A stretch of DNA of 61,534 nucleotides from Clostridia bacterium (GCA_017407645.1 JAFQWE010000031.1:1-61534), one strand, 5' to 3'; positions 42,745-51,856 are shown, counted from the first letter of the stretch. A program made the numbers and translations. The notes: generated by a model not told the origin, from the sequence alone.

Positions 42745-43742
42745 ACCGCACCTCCGCAAATATAGGCAGTGATAAGACCCACCGTGCTCTCGATATCCTT
42801 AATATCCACAACCTCGCAGCAGGTGTGCATATTCCTAAGTGGGATAGATAAAAGTGCCGTAGGCACACCCTCACAGTTGATGGTAACAACGTCGGCATTA
42901 GTACCTGTTGAGCCACCCATTGCCTCTATCTGATAGGGAATATTATGCTCTTTGGCAAGGGCTTTCATCTTATCGGTCATAGCCTTATTAAGAATGGGAG
43001 ATGCGCCAATCATTACGCCTTCACCCAGTTTTCCACACTCTTTATCAGAAAGGCCTGCACCATCACCGAAAGAGACGTCAACTACAATTGCCTCGTGGGG
43101 TTTAAGGGCATAGGTAGCGGTGCGGGCACCTCTTAGTCCCAATTCCTCTTGTGCGGAAAGAGATAGAATAAGGGTAATATCTGCATTTTTCTGTGAAACT
43201 TGCTTTGCCGCCTCGATTATTGCGGCAACGCCAACTCGGTTATCCAAAGATTTGCCTGTGATTCTGCCGTTAAGAAGTTCGGCAGGCTCGCAATCAAAAC
43301 TGATTCTGTCGCCCGTGCAAACAATATCGTTAACTGTTTCAGCAGGCAGACCGCAATCAATTACAAGCTCCTCGATTTTAGGAGCATCGGTTGACTCTTT
43401 TTTAAGGTGGGGAGGCATTGATGACACCACGCCCGAAATATCCTTTTTGCCGTGAACAGTCACCCTTTGACCGATAACCGTTCTTGCATCTATGCCACCG
43501 CACTTGCCCACACGGATAAATCCGTCCTCAAGAGCAGTAACAACAAAGCCGATTTCGTCAATATGGGCATCAAGCATTACGCGACGGGCACCATTGCCGA
43601 TTGTGCAGGTTATACCCCCTGCGTTATCGGTTGCAACCTCACCCAAAGGAGCAAGAAAAGCTTCGGCTACCTTTAATGCGCCGTCAAGACCTGTTACCCC
43701 TTTTGCAGAGGATAAAGCGAAAACCATTTCTTTTAAAGTCAT
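42741..43742 (-). CDS. M42 family metallopeptidase, first copy
   Basis: A 333-residue M42 peptidase. LDAHIDEIG, KSLDNRVGVAA, QEELGLRGA and MHTCCEVV supply the two-metal site and catalytic Glu. AAGGTGA lies 4 bases before the ATG, 12 bases after murD. Its function is likely removal of N-terminal residues from cytosolic peptides. Confidence 0.92.
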   Translation of the reverse strand: MTLKEMVFALSSAKGVTGLDGALKVAEAFLAPLGEVATDNAGGITCTIGNGARRVMLDAHIDEIGFVVTALEDGFIRVGKCGGIDARTVIGQRVTVHGKKDISGVVSSMPPHLKKESTDAPKIEELVIDCGLPAETVNDIVCTGDRISFDCEPAELLNGRITGKSLDNRVGVAAIIEAAKQVSQKNADITLILSLSAQEELGLRGARTATYALKPHEAIVVDVSFGDGAGLSDKECGKLGEGVMIGASPILNKAMTDKMKALAKEHNIPYQIEAMGGSTGTNADVVTINCEGVPTALLSIPLRNMHTCCEVVDIKDIESTVGLITAYICGGAV

Positions 43743-43754
43743 TTTATCACCTTA

Positions 43755-45143
43755 TTATAAAGCGTTTACAATCTCTTTAAAGTGTTTGCCTCTGAGTTCA
43801 AAGTTTGAATAGGCATCAAAGCTTGCACATGCGGGGCTGAGGGTAACTATATCCCCTGCCGTTGCGATGCTGTGGGCCTTTGCTACGGCATCTGCCATAT
43901 TTTCGGCGCGGATAATCTGCACGCCTGAGTCGGCAAAGCCCTCGTCGGCACGGACAACCGCCTCTATCTTATCGGCAGTGGTACCTGTAAGAATAAGGGT
44001 GCCTACCTTTTCGATAATATGAGGAGCAAGAGGCTCAAAGGGGATGTGCTTATCATAGCCGCCTGCAAGAAGAATTACCTTGCGGTCAAAGGCGGCAAGT
44101 CCTGCAATAGTACGGGTGGGACTTGTAGCAATTGAGTCGTTATAGTAGCGGACACCGTCAAGCTCTCGGACAAATTCAATACGATGCTCCACACCGTTGA
44201 ATTCACGGGCAGTTTTTACAATGTTTTCGGGAGTAACGTAGCCCCACACTGCCGAGATAGCGGCAAGGAAGTTTTCAACGTTATGTTCACCAAGCACCTT
44301 AATATCACTGCGATGCATAACAGGAACGTTGCCCTTTTTCTCTGCCATATAAAGCACGCCGTCGGCACCGTAGTATGCGCCGTTTTCAACGGGGTGATGG
44401 TAACTGAAGGTCACTGTCTGACCGCGAACATCCTTTTCAAAGCCTGCGGTAATTTCGTTATCGGCATTAAGGACTGTGCGGGAAAATGCATTTTGATGAA
44501 TCATAATATTGCGCTTGGCAGAGATGTATTCATCCATTGTTTTATGCACGTCAAGGTGGTTGGGTGCCACGTTAGTGATAACGCTTACGTTAGGGCTTTT
44601 GCGCATTGAGATAAGCTGGAAGGATGAGAGTTCAACCACGGCGCAATCGTCAGCGTCAATCTCGTCAATTATGGGAAGCAGAGGTCTGCCTATATTACCG
44701 CCAAGGTGCACTTTGTAGCCCTGAGTTTCGAGCATTTTTGCAATAAGGGTGGTAGTGGTAGTCTTACCGTCAGAGCCGGTTACTGCAAAAAGCTTGCAGG
44801 GGCAAAGGTCAAAGAAAACCTCCATTTCGGAAGTAACAACTATGCCGCGTCGCCTTGCCTCAACAAGTTCGGGCAGGAAGAAGTTCATACCGGGGGTGCG
44901 GAAGATAATATCCACATCCAAGTTTTTAAGGTAGTCGTTGCCAAGAATCAGACCGATGCCTGCTTTTTTTAGTTGGTCGGCAGTGGCGCCCAATTGCTCC
45001 TCTGTGCGACGGTCACAAGCGTACACGTCGGCACCGATATTTTTGAATTTGTATATAAGGGGCAGGTTGCTGATACCCACACCGCAAAAGGCAATTTTTT
45101 TGCCCTTAATGCTATTATAAAAATTTTCAAGTTTGTAGTACAT
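43755..45143 (-). CDS. murD: UDP-N-acetylmuramoylalanine--D-glutamate ligase
   Basis: A 462-residue Mur ligase. It adds D-Glu to UDP-MurNAc-L-Ala. The N-terminal UDP domain has GVGISNLPLIYKF, the ATP loop is AVTGSDGKTTTTT (about 115-127), then GGNIGRPL, ITNVAPNHLDVH, VRYYNDSIATSPT and LSPACASFDAYSNFELRG, all MurD signatures. The start is ATG 45143; the frame continues upstream without homology, and the nearest AAAGG is 12 bases away. It heads a six-gene operon and stands outside the usual mur/fts cluster. Confidence 0.95.
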   Translation of the reverse strand: MYYKLENFYNSIKGKKIAFCGVGISNLPLIYKFKNIGADVYACDRRTEEQLGATADQLKKAGIGLILGNDYLKNLDVDIIFRTPGMNFFLPELVEARRRGIVVTSEMEVFFDLCPCKLFAVTGSDGKTTTTTLIAKMLETQGYKVHLGGNIGRPLLPIIDEIDADDCAVVELSSFQLISMRKSPNVSVITNVAPNHLDVHKTMDEYISAKRNIMIHQNAFSRTVLNADNEITAGFEKDVRGQTVTFSYHHPVENGAYYGADGVLYMAEKKGNVPVMHRSDIKVLGEHNVENFLAAISAVWGYVTPENIVKTAREFNGVEHRIEFVRELDGVRYYNDSIATSPTRTIAGLAAFDRKVILLAGGYDKHIPFEPLAPHIIEKVGTLILTGTTADKIEAVVRADEGFADSGVQIIRAENMADAVAKAHSIATAGDIVTLSPACASFDAYSNFELRGKHFKEIVNAL

Positions 45144-45190
45144 AGGTTGCACTATCCTTTCATTTGAAATATTGCAAAACACCATCTTAT

Positions 45191-45219
45191 ATTATACCAA
45201 ATATATACAACAAATACAA
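45191..45219 (-). promoter_or_regulatory. Promoter of the murD operon
   Basis: On the minus strand TTGTAT (45219-45214), 17 bases, and an extended -10 TG-G-TATAAT ending at 45191, about 48 bases before the ATG. Confidence 0.7.
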
Positions 45220-45244
45220 TATTTATTTTTCTTGCAAGCACAGA

Positions 45245-45269
45245 AAAAGCCGCCGAAAATTCGGCAGCT
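45245..45269 (-). terminator. Terminator of the MFS transporter gene
   Basis: On the minus strand AGCTGCCGA pairs with TCGGCGGCT around ATTT and is followed by TTTTTCTG, just after the transporter stop codon. Confidence 0.8.
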
Positions 45270-45273
45270 CTGT

Positions 45274-46494
45274 TTAAGGCTTTTTGATTGTGAAATTGAG
45301 AATAAGTGCCGCAATAGATATGCTGAGCAACACTATAAAAGGCAGTGTATATCCGCCGCTTATTGACATCAAGTTGCTGCTTAGGGTGGCAATAAAGGAT
45401 GCGGCAATAAGATTGAAATTGATAATGCTGAAATTGGTGGCAAAGTGCTTTGTTCCGTAAAAAGAGGATACAAATGCCGAGCAAACAGTGGGGCAAGAGC
45501 CGTAAGAAAGTCCTGTCAGGCATAGTCCCACAATGCAAAGGGGCAACGAGCCAAGCATTATAGAAACAAGGGTTATGAGCGCCGCAAATATAGTAAGCAG
45601 ATTGGAAAAAAGCATTGTAAGGCGTCTGCCCACATTGTCAAAAAGCACGCCCGTAATTATTCTGCCAAGACCGTTGCACACCGCAAGCACACCCACAAGG
45701 GTTGCCGCCCAAGAGTCAGTTGCGCCTACCGACAAAACAAGGTCGCGGGCAAAGCTTATAACCGAGTTGCCAACGGCGGTAAGGAATACAAGCAGGATAA
45801 AAGCACGCCAAAAGGTAAAGCGTTTTATCATTTGTGCGGAGGTGAAATCGGTTGCCTCAAAGGACTCTTTGTTAGCCTTTTTAATACTTTGGTTTTCGGG
45901 GAATATAACATCGGCACTTGGGGCTTTTATAATAACGCCTGCACCGATTATGACGACAGCAATAACGGTGCCGAGCAGCATATATGTAGCCTTGTAGCCC
46001 ACGCTCTCTGCCTTAAAAAGCAGGTCAATAACATTGCCGAGAATAAGGGTGCTGGCGCCAAACCCCATAAGCAACACGCCCGATGAAAAGCCCTTTTTAT
46101 CGGGGTACCAAGCGTTAACCACCGAGATAATAACGTTATAGGCGATACCGATGCCGAAGCCTGCAAAAAGAGCGTAAAAAACGTAAAGGAGTACAGAATT
46201 AAGAGGTACACAACCCGTCAGGAAAAATCCCAATCCCGAAAGGGCACCTGCAATCACGCAAGTAAGGGTGACGCCTATTTTTTTGTATAGCTTGCTGCCG
46301 AAAAATGCCCCAAGGCAAAAGGTACACATTGTAAAGGTAAAGCAAAGAGAAAGGGCGGAATCGGCAAAGCCAAGTTCTGTTTTAAATGGGACTTTTAGTA
46401 TAGACCAAGCGTATATTACCCCCGCAAAAAGCATAGCAATAAGCCCTGCAATCAAAAAGTATTTACGGTTGGATAGTTTAGTATTTGAGAACAT
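45274..46494 (-). CDS. MFS transporter, oxalate/formate antiporter (OFA)-like
   Basis: A 406-residue protein with twelve membrane segments. FAGVIYAWSILKVPFKTELG, the loop GSKLYKKIGVTL and YNVIISVVNAWYPDKKGFSSGVLLMGFG are typical of the OFA branch; GRIITGVLFDNVGRR is the repeated MFS loop motif in the second half. It probably exchanges small carboxylates, but OFA sequences seldom reveal substrate. AAGGAG lies 6 bases before the ATG. It is monocistronic. Confidence 0.9.
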   Translation of the reverse strand: MFSNTKLSNRKYFLIAGLIAMLFAGVIYAWSILKVPFKTELGFADSALSLCFTFTMCTFCLGAFFGSKLYKKIGVTLTCVIAGALSGLGFFLTGCVPLNSVLLYVFYALFAGFGIGIAYNVIISVVNAWYPDKKGFSSGVLLMGFGASTLILGNVIDLLFKAESVGYKATYMLLGTVIAVVIIGAGVIIKAPSADVIFPENQSIKKANKESFEATDFTSAQMIKRFTFWRAFILLVFLTAVGNSVISFARDLVLSVGATDSWAATLVGVLAVCNGLGRIITGVLFDNVGRRLTMLFSNLLTIFAALITLVSIMLGSLPLCIVGLCLTGLSYGSCPTVCSAFVSSFYGTKHFATNFSIINFNLIAASFIATLSSNLMSISGGYTLPFIVLLSISIAALILNFTIKKP

Positions 46495-46523
46495 AGTTTC
46501 TCCTTGGTTTTTGTTGATAAGTT

Positions 46524-46552
46524 ATTATATATCAGTTACCTAAAATTGTCAA
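46524..46552 (-). promoter_or_regulatory. Promoter of the MFS transporter gene
   Basis: On the minus strand TTGACA (46552-46547), 17 bases, TATAAT (46529-46524): full consensus, about 30 bases before the ATG. Confidence 0.8.
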
Positions 46553-46563
46553 ACGGGAGTAGC

Positions 46564-46602
46564 AAAAAAGAGCAAGCTCGCAGTCCGAACTTGCTCTTTT
46601 TT
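46564..46602. terminator. Terminator of the 174-residue membrane protein gene
   Basis: AAAAAAGAGCAAG pairs with CTTGCTCTTTTTT over a 13-base loop. The AGCAAG...CTTGCTCTTT stem closely resembles the terminator at 47787-47811. Confidence 0.85.
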
Positions 46603-46614
46603 GTTAGGTTTGTT

Positions 46615-47139
46615 TTACTGTGTTAACACAAGAGTGTCTTTCTTAAAGCAGTGTTTTGACAATAAAAAGCCTGCAATATGTGCAATTGTGAATTTTATTA
46701 TTAAAAAAATGGGTCCTATTATAATTGATAAAGTTGATGCACTACCGTTATTTAGAAAAATCATTGTAAAAAATGCTGAAAACAGCATCCCATTCACTTC
46801 AGATTTGGAATCTAACAACATTTGAAAAAACTGCCATCTTGTGCTGGGAATAACTAACAAAAGCAATAACAATAATACAACTATCAACACATACGATATA
46901 ACATTAACAATAATATATTTAAAACTTTTAATCCACTTTTTAAAAGTAAGCGTGCTCAAAAACACAGATACCATCCAAACAATATTTATAACTACTATAA
47001 TAGTACCAATGCCGATATGCATTTGCTTAGTGAAACATTTGTCAATAATAACAGTAGTAACAAACGGGATACCTATCGTAAATAAAATGCTTATAAATTG
47101 AAAAAGCAAAAGGTTTAGAATGAATTTAATCCTATTCAT
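46615..47139 (-). CDS. Membrane protein of unknown function
   Basis: A 174-residue, Ile/Leu-rich protein with four membrane segments (about 8-32, 42-62, 75-97 and 130-160). Its coding DNA is noticeably more AT-rich than its neighbours, mainly because of ATA/ATT/TTA codons, which may mark a later acquisition. AAAGGAC precedes the ATG. It stands alone before the repeat-rich gap. I do not recognise it. Confidence 0.65.
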   Translation of the reverse strand: MNRIKFILNLLLFQFISILFTIGIPFVTTVIIDKCFTKQMHIGIGTIIVVINIVWMVSVFLSTLTFKKWIKSFKYIIVNVISYVLIVVLLLLLLLVIPSTRWQFFQMLLDSKSEVNGMLFSAFFTMIFLNNGSASTLSIIIGPIFLIIKFTIAHIAGFLLSKHCFKKDTLVLTQ

Positions 47140-47470
47140 ACATTAGTCCTTTCTCCACAATAATTATTCATATATTCTTGGTTAAGACATAATATACTTC
47201 TGGATAATGCGGATGCTCTATCCCGTTAAGCGATTCAACCAACACTCCCACCATTGGTATTACCGTTTTTACCGAAATCACTTTTTTTAAAACAACAGAT
47301 ATATCACAATCACCATAACACAGGGGACGGTTCTCTGTGTTCACTTGCCCACCTTGGTATTACAATTACCTTTTTATTATACTCTTCGAGTTACTGTTTG
47401 TCAACAAACAGGAATGTCCCTTTGCGTTACGCCTCATCCGTCACGGCTTTGGTCACACTTGCACCTGTTC

Positions 47471-47500
47471 GTAGGGGATGGCGCTTGCCGACATCCCGTT
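47471..47500. repeat. 30-base direct repeat, copy A
   Basis: Begins GTAGGGGATGGCGCTTGCCG and is identical to 47719-47748. It contains the inverted pair GGGATG...CATCCC. Confidence 0.85.
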
Positions 47501-47555
47501 AATGCGGGTCGTCAAAAATTGCCGACCCCTACAAGTTTTGTTCCAACTACGCCTC

Positions 47556-47652
47556 ATTGCAAAGCAATATATCGAGCCGATAGGCATATCGAGTTTTGCT
47601 TGCAAAACATATCGAATTGCCACAGGCAATATATCGAGCGAACGAAGTTCGC
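47556..47652. repeat. Chain of five different palindromes joined by ATATCGA
   Basis: Five different small hairpins follow one another: ATTGC-AAA-GCAAT (47556-47568), GCC-GATA-GGC (47576-47585), GTTTTGC-TT-GCAAAAC (47593-47608), ATTGCC-ACA-GGCAAT (47616-47630) and GCGAAC-GAA-GTTCGC (47638-47652). Each neighbouring pair is separated by exactly the seven bases ATATCGA (47569, 47586, 47609 and 47631). The stems are unrelated while the joint is constant, the reverse of a CRISPR array. Confidence 0.9.
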
Positions 47653-47718
47653 ATCTTTGCGCCTCATCCGTCACGGCTTTGCAGTGCCACCGGTCACACT
47701 TGCGCCTATTCGTAGTTT

Positions 47719-47748
47719 GTAGGGGATGGCGCTTGCCGACATCCCGTT
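47719..47748. repeat. 30-base direct repeat, copy B
   Basis: Identical to 47471-47500, 248 bases further on, with similar flanking text (GTCACACTTGC-CCT-TTCGTA). Confidence 0.85.
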
Positions 47749-47783
47749 CACCAATCGCCCGTTAAAAACAAATCCTTTGCAGC

Positions 47784-47811
47784 AAAAAAGAGCAAGTTAA
47801 ACTTGCTCTTT
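47784..47811 (-). terminator. Terminator of the lipase-like operon
   Basis: AAAGAGCAAGT pairs with ACTTGCTCTTT around TAA; on the minus strand a TTTTTT run follows. It ends the pair 51793-47818. Confidence 0.8.
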
Positions 47812-47817
47812 CGGGGG

Positions 47818-48216
47818 TTAGGGTTGATTGGAACTTTCCAAAATGTCCTTTTTCTTTTTTCGTTCAATAAGCGTTACTATAAGTTTTGTTATCAGCGCAA
47901 GGATTAAGGAAGGCGTCACAAAAATAAGTGTTGCTTTGATTGCTCTAACCCAAGACAACAACATACAAAAATAACTAAAGTAAACGGTAACTAAAAACAT
48001 CAACTGAGGAACAAAGAATCGTTTAGTGTATAAATATGCCGCTATGCCGTATATGAATGAATATATATAAACAATACCAATCGATATTACTCCGAAAACT
48101 ACAGCTCCCAAACCGGCATCACTAAAATTACCAACTAATCCCATATAAATATGCAAAAGCAAAAAAACCGAATTAAATGCTGCTAATTTCAGGTATCGTT
48201 TAGTCTTTTCAGTCAT
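47818..48216 (-). CDS. Membrane protein of unknown function
   Basis: A 132-residue protein with four membrane segments (about 9-30, 38-62, 68-90 and 95-118) and a basic tail ERKKKKDILES. AGGAGAG lies 6 bases before ATG 48216, which is 10 bases after the stop of the secreted lipase-like gene, so the two are probably co-transcribed. It could help secretion or give immunity to the secreted product, but nothing in the sequence proves this. Confidence 0.75.
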   Translation of the reverse strand: MTEKTKRYLKLAAFNSVFLLLHIYMGLVGNFSDAGLGAVVFGVISIGIVYIYSFIYGIAAYLYTKRFFVPQLMFLVTVYFSYFCMLLSWVRAIKATLIFVTPSLILALITKLIVTLIERKKKKDILESSNQP

Positions 48217-48226
48217 TATATCTCTC

Positions 48227-51200
48227 CTATTCAGACAAAAAATCACAAACCCATTCGATTGTACAAGCCCTATGGGGAGTTTTGCTGTGCAAATGGCTTA
48301 ATGTATCATTACCACCGTTAGCATCTACAAGTATGCGTATTTCTTCCATTTGAATAATCTTTTTTTCAGTACCATCATCATACCAACCTATTTGGCTCAA
48401 AAATCCGACAATATTGTCATCCATCATTGTTGGGGCAGCATAAATTGTCATCTCATATTCATCTTTTTCGTAAATCTTATAAAGGTTTTTAACTTTAAAA
48501 AATTCGCTTATTTCAGATACAGTCGAAAAAGTTGTAGGCAACCAGAATGTATAATTGTTAAGGTCTATATCAGTAGCATTATAATCAACACTTGCAATAG
48601 CATAATATTTTGTGTGACGAGGTTCAGAATAATTTAGTTCACTTGTTAAAGAATATTCTCCAGTATAACAAGGTCCAAAAAACGCGTTACAGTCTAACCC
48701 TGTATTATAGTTTCCGCCATACATACAACTCTCTGGGTACAAGTCATGGTCACATATATAATGAAAAACACCTGCATCGTTTGATAATTTTGCTAAGTCA
48801 CTACCCCAATGAGGTGTACCTATGGTAATAAGCTTATCAACATTTTCATCACAATCTAAGTTCTCTATATAGTATCGTGAGACAAGACCGCCCATACTAT
48901 GTGCAACTATATTGATGTGAAAAAGTTTGTTAGTTTCAGAGGTGTTTTCCATATCTTCTCTCGATTTAAAGAAGCACACCTTCATCTTATCCGAACCTGA
49001 AGTTTTAACATAATCAATCAAATTATCAATATATTTATCGAACTTCTCTGCGCTATATTTAACTGCATCTTCATTAGGATAGTTGAAGGCAAACAAGTTT
49101 ATGTTTTCAGTGTATCCAGCATCAACTAATTCTTTGCCAAGATTTCTTGGTTTATCTTCATCGTCTTCAGTTCCATCATCATCTGTATCTCCGCTGTTAT
49201 CATATATTCCGTCTTTCACTATCTTTTGACTGTCTACACTAATGTATTTTTTACCATTTAATGCATCAGCATATTCATCTGTGTTAAAATGGTCGTTTTG
49301 TTCTTCCGGTATACCGTTTTTTACGCCCCAAACTTTTTCAGAATTATCTATTCTTCCGTGTATCAAAAAAACAGGGGTTTTACCTCTTACCCAAACCTCA
49401 CATTCCTGATACATAGTATAATCATTTGAAGCAGTTGCTCTTACAGTACATATTCCGCTATCAACTGCAACAAATTCACCGTGCCCTACAGATACAACAA
49501 CAGAACTGTCACTGCTTGACCATACAACATCTACATCATCATTGTTAGTTGTTGCAAATAGCGCAAAAGAGTCATATACATCTACTGAAACAGTATACTT
49601 ATCCAAGCTCAGCCCCACACTCAAATGCCAAGTACACGAATAAGGCTCATTACGCCCGGTTATTGGGCTTTTAACAGAAAAAGATACGGTTATATCGGTT
49701 GAGCCCACAGCCTTGCATTTTACATATGCGTGGTAGCGGTCGTAAGATACAAGTTCGGCAACATCTTCATTGACTATATCGATACTATAGTTGGCATCAA
49801 TGGGTGCTATAGAATAATGGAACGGCACGTTTTCGCCAACAACACCGCTTATGTTGGTATCGCCATCTGCAAACACGCCATAGTCTGCAAGTTCAAACTC
49901 CCAACGCTGATTATCAAGTCCCTTAACCTTTTCTTGAACAATGGGTGTGCCGTTTTCTTTGTTATAGTTTTTAGCCGCAACGGCTTTCTTCCCCGCTGTC
50001 AGAACGCGATGATACTGTTCGGTTTGTTCAACTATGTAGAAGCAAGTTCCGTCTCCTACACCTGCAGGTACTGAGGATTCATTACGCCATTCAATAGTGC
50101 TGCTGCCCGATGATTTTAAATAGTCATTTTTTGCGGTACCAACGCTGTATATATAATACATACCAACGTTTTGGTCGTAAACCTCGTCAACTCTCTTTAC
50201 GTACCATATCTGATTGGGGTCGGCTTGGTTGAAATCTCTCAGTTCTGCTCCCGTGCTTGTTGCAGTCATATATCTGGCACCATCGTAGTAATAGCCTGAC
50301 TGTATGTAATAATAGCCTGATGGAAGTAAGGCTTGGTCAACCGTATACCTGACTGTAACCATAGGCGCATTTGACGTCCCCGGTGAACATAACGTTGCAT
50401 TCATTGTTCCGCTTGAGGGTAAAGAATAAAGGAAAAGTCCGTCCTCAGCAGAAATAGTATTTTCACGGCTGTAATATTTGGTGTAGGCTGTCATCCAAGA
50501 CTTAAAAACATCTGTAATATATAATTGCGTTGTGTTGGTTATTTGAGCAACATTTTCTGACGAATTAGTGCATCGCGATGCCACACTATTCCAATTTAAG
50601 TTTGAAATTACTGTGCTTGGGTCGGTAGTAAAGTTATGACCTATAGCATAAAGGTTGCCCATTCCGTCTACATTAAAGTCTGAGAATTTAAGGGAAAGAT
50701 AAGCATACTCTATCTCTTTGGGATTAATATGGGCAAAGGTTGTCAAATCGACCATTTGCAAATGTGTTATTGCAGTTGCACCGGAACTGTTATTTGATAT
50801 TTCGTTAACAGAGGTTGATACACTTCCGTCACTTTTATAGGTGGTTGCCTTAAACTGTGTTGACCATTCAGTGTCTTTAATTGCTTCAATTTCAGGATCC
50901 ACAACAACAGGATAAACGGTGTTTTCGTCGGTCAAAAACTCCTCGTCAATGATAAGAGTTACCAAATACTTGCCGTCGTCGATTTCCTCAACAGTGTAGG
51001 AGTTGTTGCTGTTAGTTGCAGGCATATCGGCTGAGTCAAACAGCACTATCTCACCAAGGGTATATACGGTCTGCAAATTGCCGTCATAAAACTCTACGGT
51101 TTTGCCTGCACTTCGCACAGGGGTAAGCCCCTCTGCCTCAACAATATACTCAAAGGTGTTATTGCCGTTGTAGGCTTCAAGGATTATATCTTCCTTAACA

Positions 51201-51793
51201 CCCTCATTAATAGCAGTATAACGGATATTGGTGTTTTTGTCAAATACATCCTTATAAAGCACATACTCAGTATTACCCTCTTCAACCTTTGATGACATAC
51301 TGAGTCTTGCACCCTTTGGAGTCATACGAATATTGCCCTGTTCACTTTCAACAAGCACACCTGTGCCGATAAACAAGGGGAAATAGGTTTTAACTGAGTT
51401 TGCAGTGTTTTCGTATGAGTACCAATCGAAAAGTCCGTCTGCCTTAACACAAGGCTTAAGACTGCTGTCGATAAAGCGCACGTATCCCTCTTCATCCACG
51501 TATTTAATGGGGGAATCGTAGGAATATAGCGTTTTTGTGCCGTCTGCATCCACTGTTGTCAGCACATTTTCACGCTCGGCATCGGCACTGTCAAGAGTTG
51601 CCCTTGACCAGCCCGAATTAAGATGGCGGCGCAAGCTCTTAGGCAGTTCATTAACGGTGTAATGTGCTAATCTATTGAATGCTTGCTGCACATCCTCCAG
51701 TGTCAGTGCCGTTGCTGATGCTTGTACACAGGTGAACATCATTGCCATACAAAGCACCAACGACACAATGCGGATTGTTAGTCTTTTTGTCAT
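48227..51793 (-). CDS. Large secreted lipase-like protein with DNRLRE-like, ricin-B and Big_2-like domains
   Basis: A 1188-residue secreted protein. A signal peptide (1-29, ending ASATA) is followed by a region resembling wall-associated/RHS leader domains with VYPVVVDPEI and a DNRLRE-like beta domain. A ricin-B lectin domain (about 490-640) has QIWYVKRV and DNQRWEFEL. A Big_2-like domain (about 735-810) contains VVWSSSDSSV. A catalytic alpha/beta-hydrolase follows: FLIHGR, AHSMGG with the nucleophile Ser (about 985), and a C-terminal LSHLHS as likely His. GDTDDDGTEDDEDKP may bind calcium. AAGGTC precedes ATG 51793. It likely cleaves an ester in bound glycan or lipid. Confidence 0.85.
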   Translation of the reverse strand: MTKRLTIRIVSLVLCMAMMFTCVQASATALTLEDVQQAFNRLAHYTVNELPKSLRRHLNSGWSRATLDSADAERENVLTTVDADGTKTLYSYDSPIKYVDEEGYVRFIDSSLKPCVKADGLFDWYSYENTANSVKTYFPLFIGTGVLVESEQGNIRMTPKGARLSMSSKVEEGNTEYVLYKDVFDKNTNIRYTAINEGVKEDIILEAYNGNNTFEYIVEAEGLTPVRSAGKTVEFYDGNLQTVYTLGEIVLFDSADMPATNSNNSYTVEEIDDGKYLVTLIIDEEFLTDENTVYPVVVDPEIEAIKDTEWSTQFKATTYKSDGSVSTSVNEISNNSSGATAITHLQMVDLTTFAHINPKEIEYAYLSLKFSDFNVDGMGNLYAIGHNFTTDPSTVISNLNWNSVASRCTNSSENVAQITNTTQLYITDVFKSWMTAYTKYYSRENTISAEDGLFLYSLPSSGTMNATLCSPGTSNAPMVTVRYTVDQALLPSGYYYIQSGYYYDGARYMTATSTGAELRDFNQADPNQIWYVKRVDEVYDQNVGMYYIYSVGTAKNDYLKSSGSSTIEWRNESSVPAGVGDGTCFYIVEQTEQYHRVLTAGKKAVAAKNYNKENGTPIVQEKVKGLDNQRWEFELADYGVFADGDTNISGVVGENVPFHYSIAPIDANYSIDIVNEDVAELVSYDRYHAYVKCKAVGSTDITVSFSVKSPITGRNEPYSCTWHLSVGLSLDKYTVSVDVYDSFALFATTNNDDVDVVWSSSDSSVVVSVGHGEFVAVDSGICTVRATASNDYTMYQECEVWVRGKTPVFLIHGRIDNSEKVWGVKNGIPEEQNDHFNTDEYADALNGKKYISVDSQKIVKDGIYDNSGDTDDDGTEDDEDKPRNLGKELVDAGYTENINLFAFNYPNEDAVKYSAEKFDKYIDNLIDYVKTSGSDKMKVCFFKSREDMENTSETNKLFHINIVAHSMGGLVSRYYIENLDCDENVDKLITIGTPHWGSDLAKLSNDAGVFHYICDHDLYPESCMYGGNYNTGLDCNAFFGPCYTGEYSLTSELNYSEPRHTKYYAIASVDYNATDIDLNNYTFWLPTTFSTVSEISEFFKVKNLYKIYEKDEYEMTIYAAPTMMDDNIVGFLSQIGWYDDGTEKKIIQMEEIRILVDANGGNDTLSHLHSKTPHRACTIEWVCDFLSE

Positions 51794-51827
51794 ATATTGT
51801 GACCTTCTTTCATAATAAGTTAAACAA

Positions 51828-51856
51828 ACAATACCACTATTGTGAAAGAAAGTCAA
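51828..51856 (-). promoter_or_regulatory. Promoter of the lipase-like operon
   Basis: On the minus strand TTGACT (51856-51851), 17 bases, TATTGT (51833-51828), 35 bases before the ATG. Confidence 0.6.

Larger units (their letters stand above)
47300..47817. repeat. Gene-free region of interspersed repeats
   Basis: The 678 bases between 47140 and 47817 hold no credible gene. 47321-47345 reads GGGGACGGTTCTCTGTGTTC, a string I recall as common in Clostridia intergenic DNA. The 19 bases at 47352-47370 repeat the core of the terminator at 7445-7463. A block starting GCCTCATCCGTCACGGCTTT occurs at 47431 and 47661, and the 30 bases 47471-47500 recur at 47719-47748. Between the two copies lies the palindrome chain at 47556-47652. 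This looks like a nest of non-autonomous repeats; no transposase is visible. Confidence 0.75.

Noticed and set aside
47556-47652. CRISPR array
   Set aside because: The constant unit is only seven bases and the intervening units are palindromes of 10-16 bases, not spacers; no cas gene is near.
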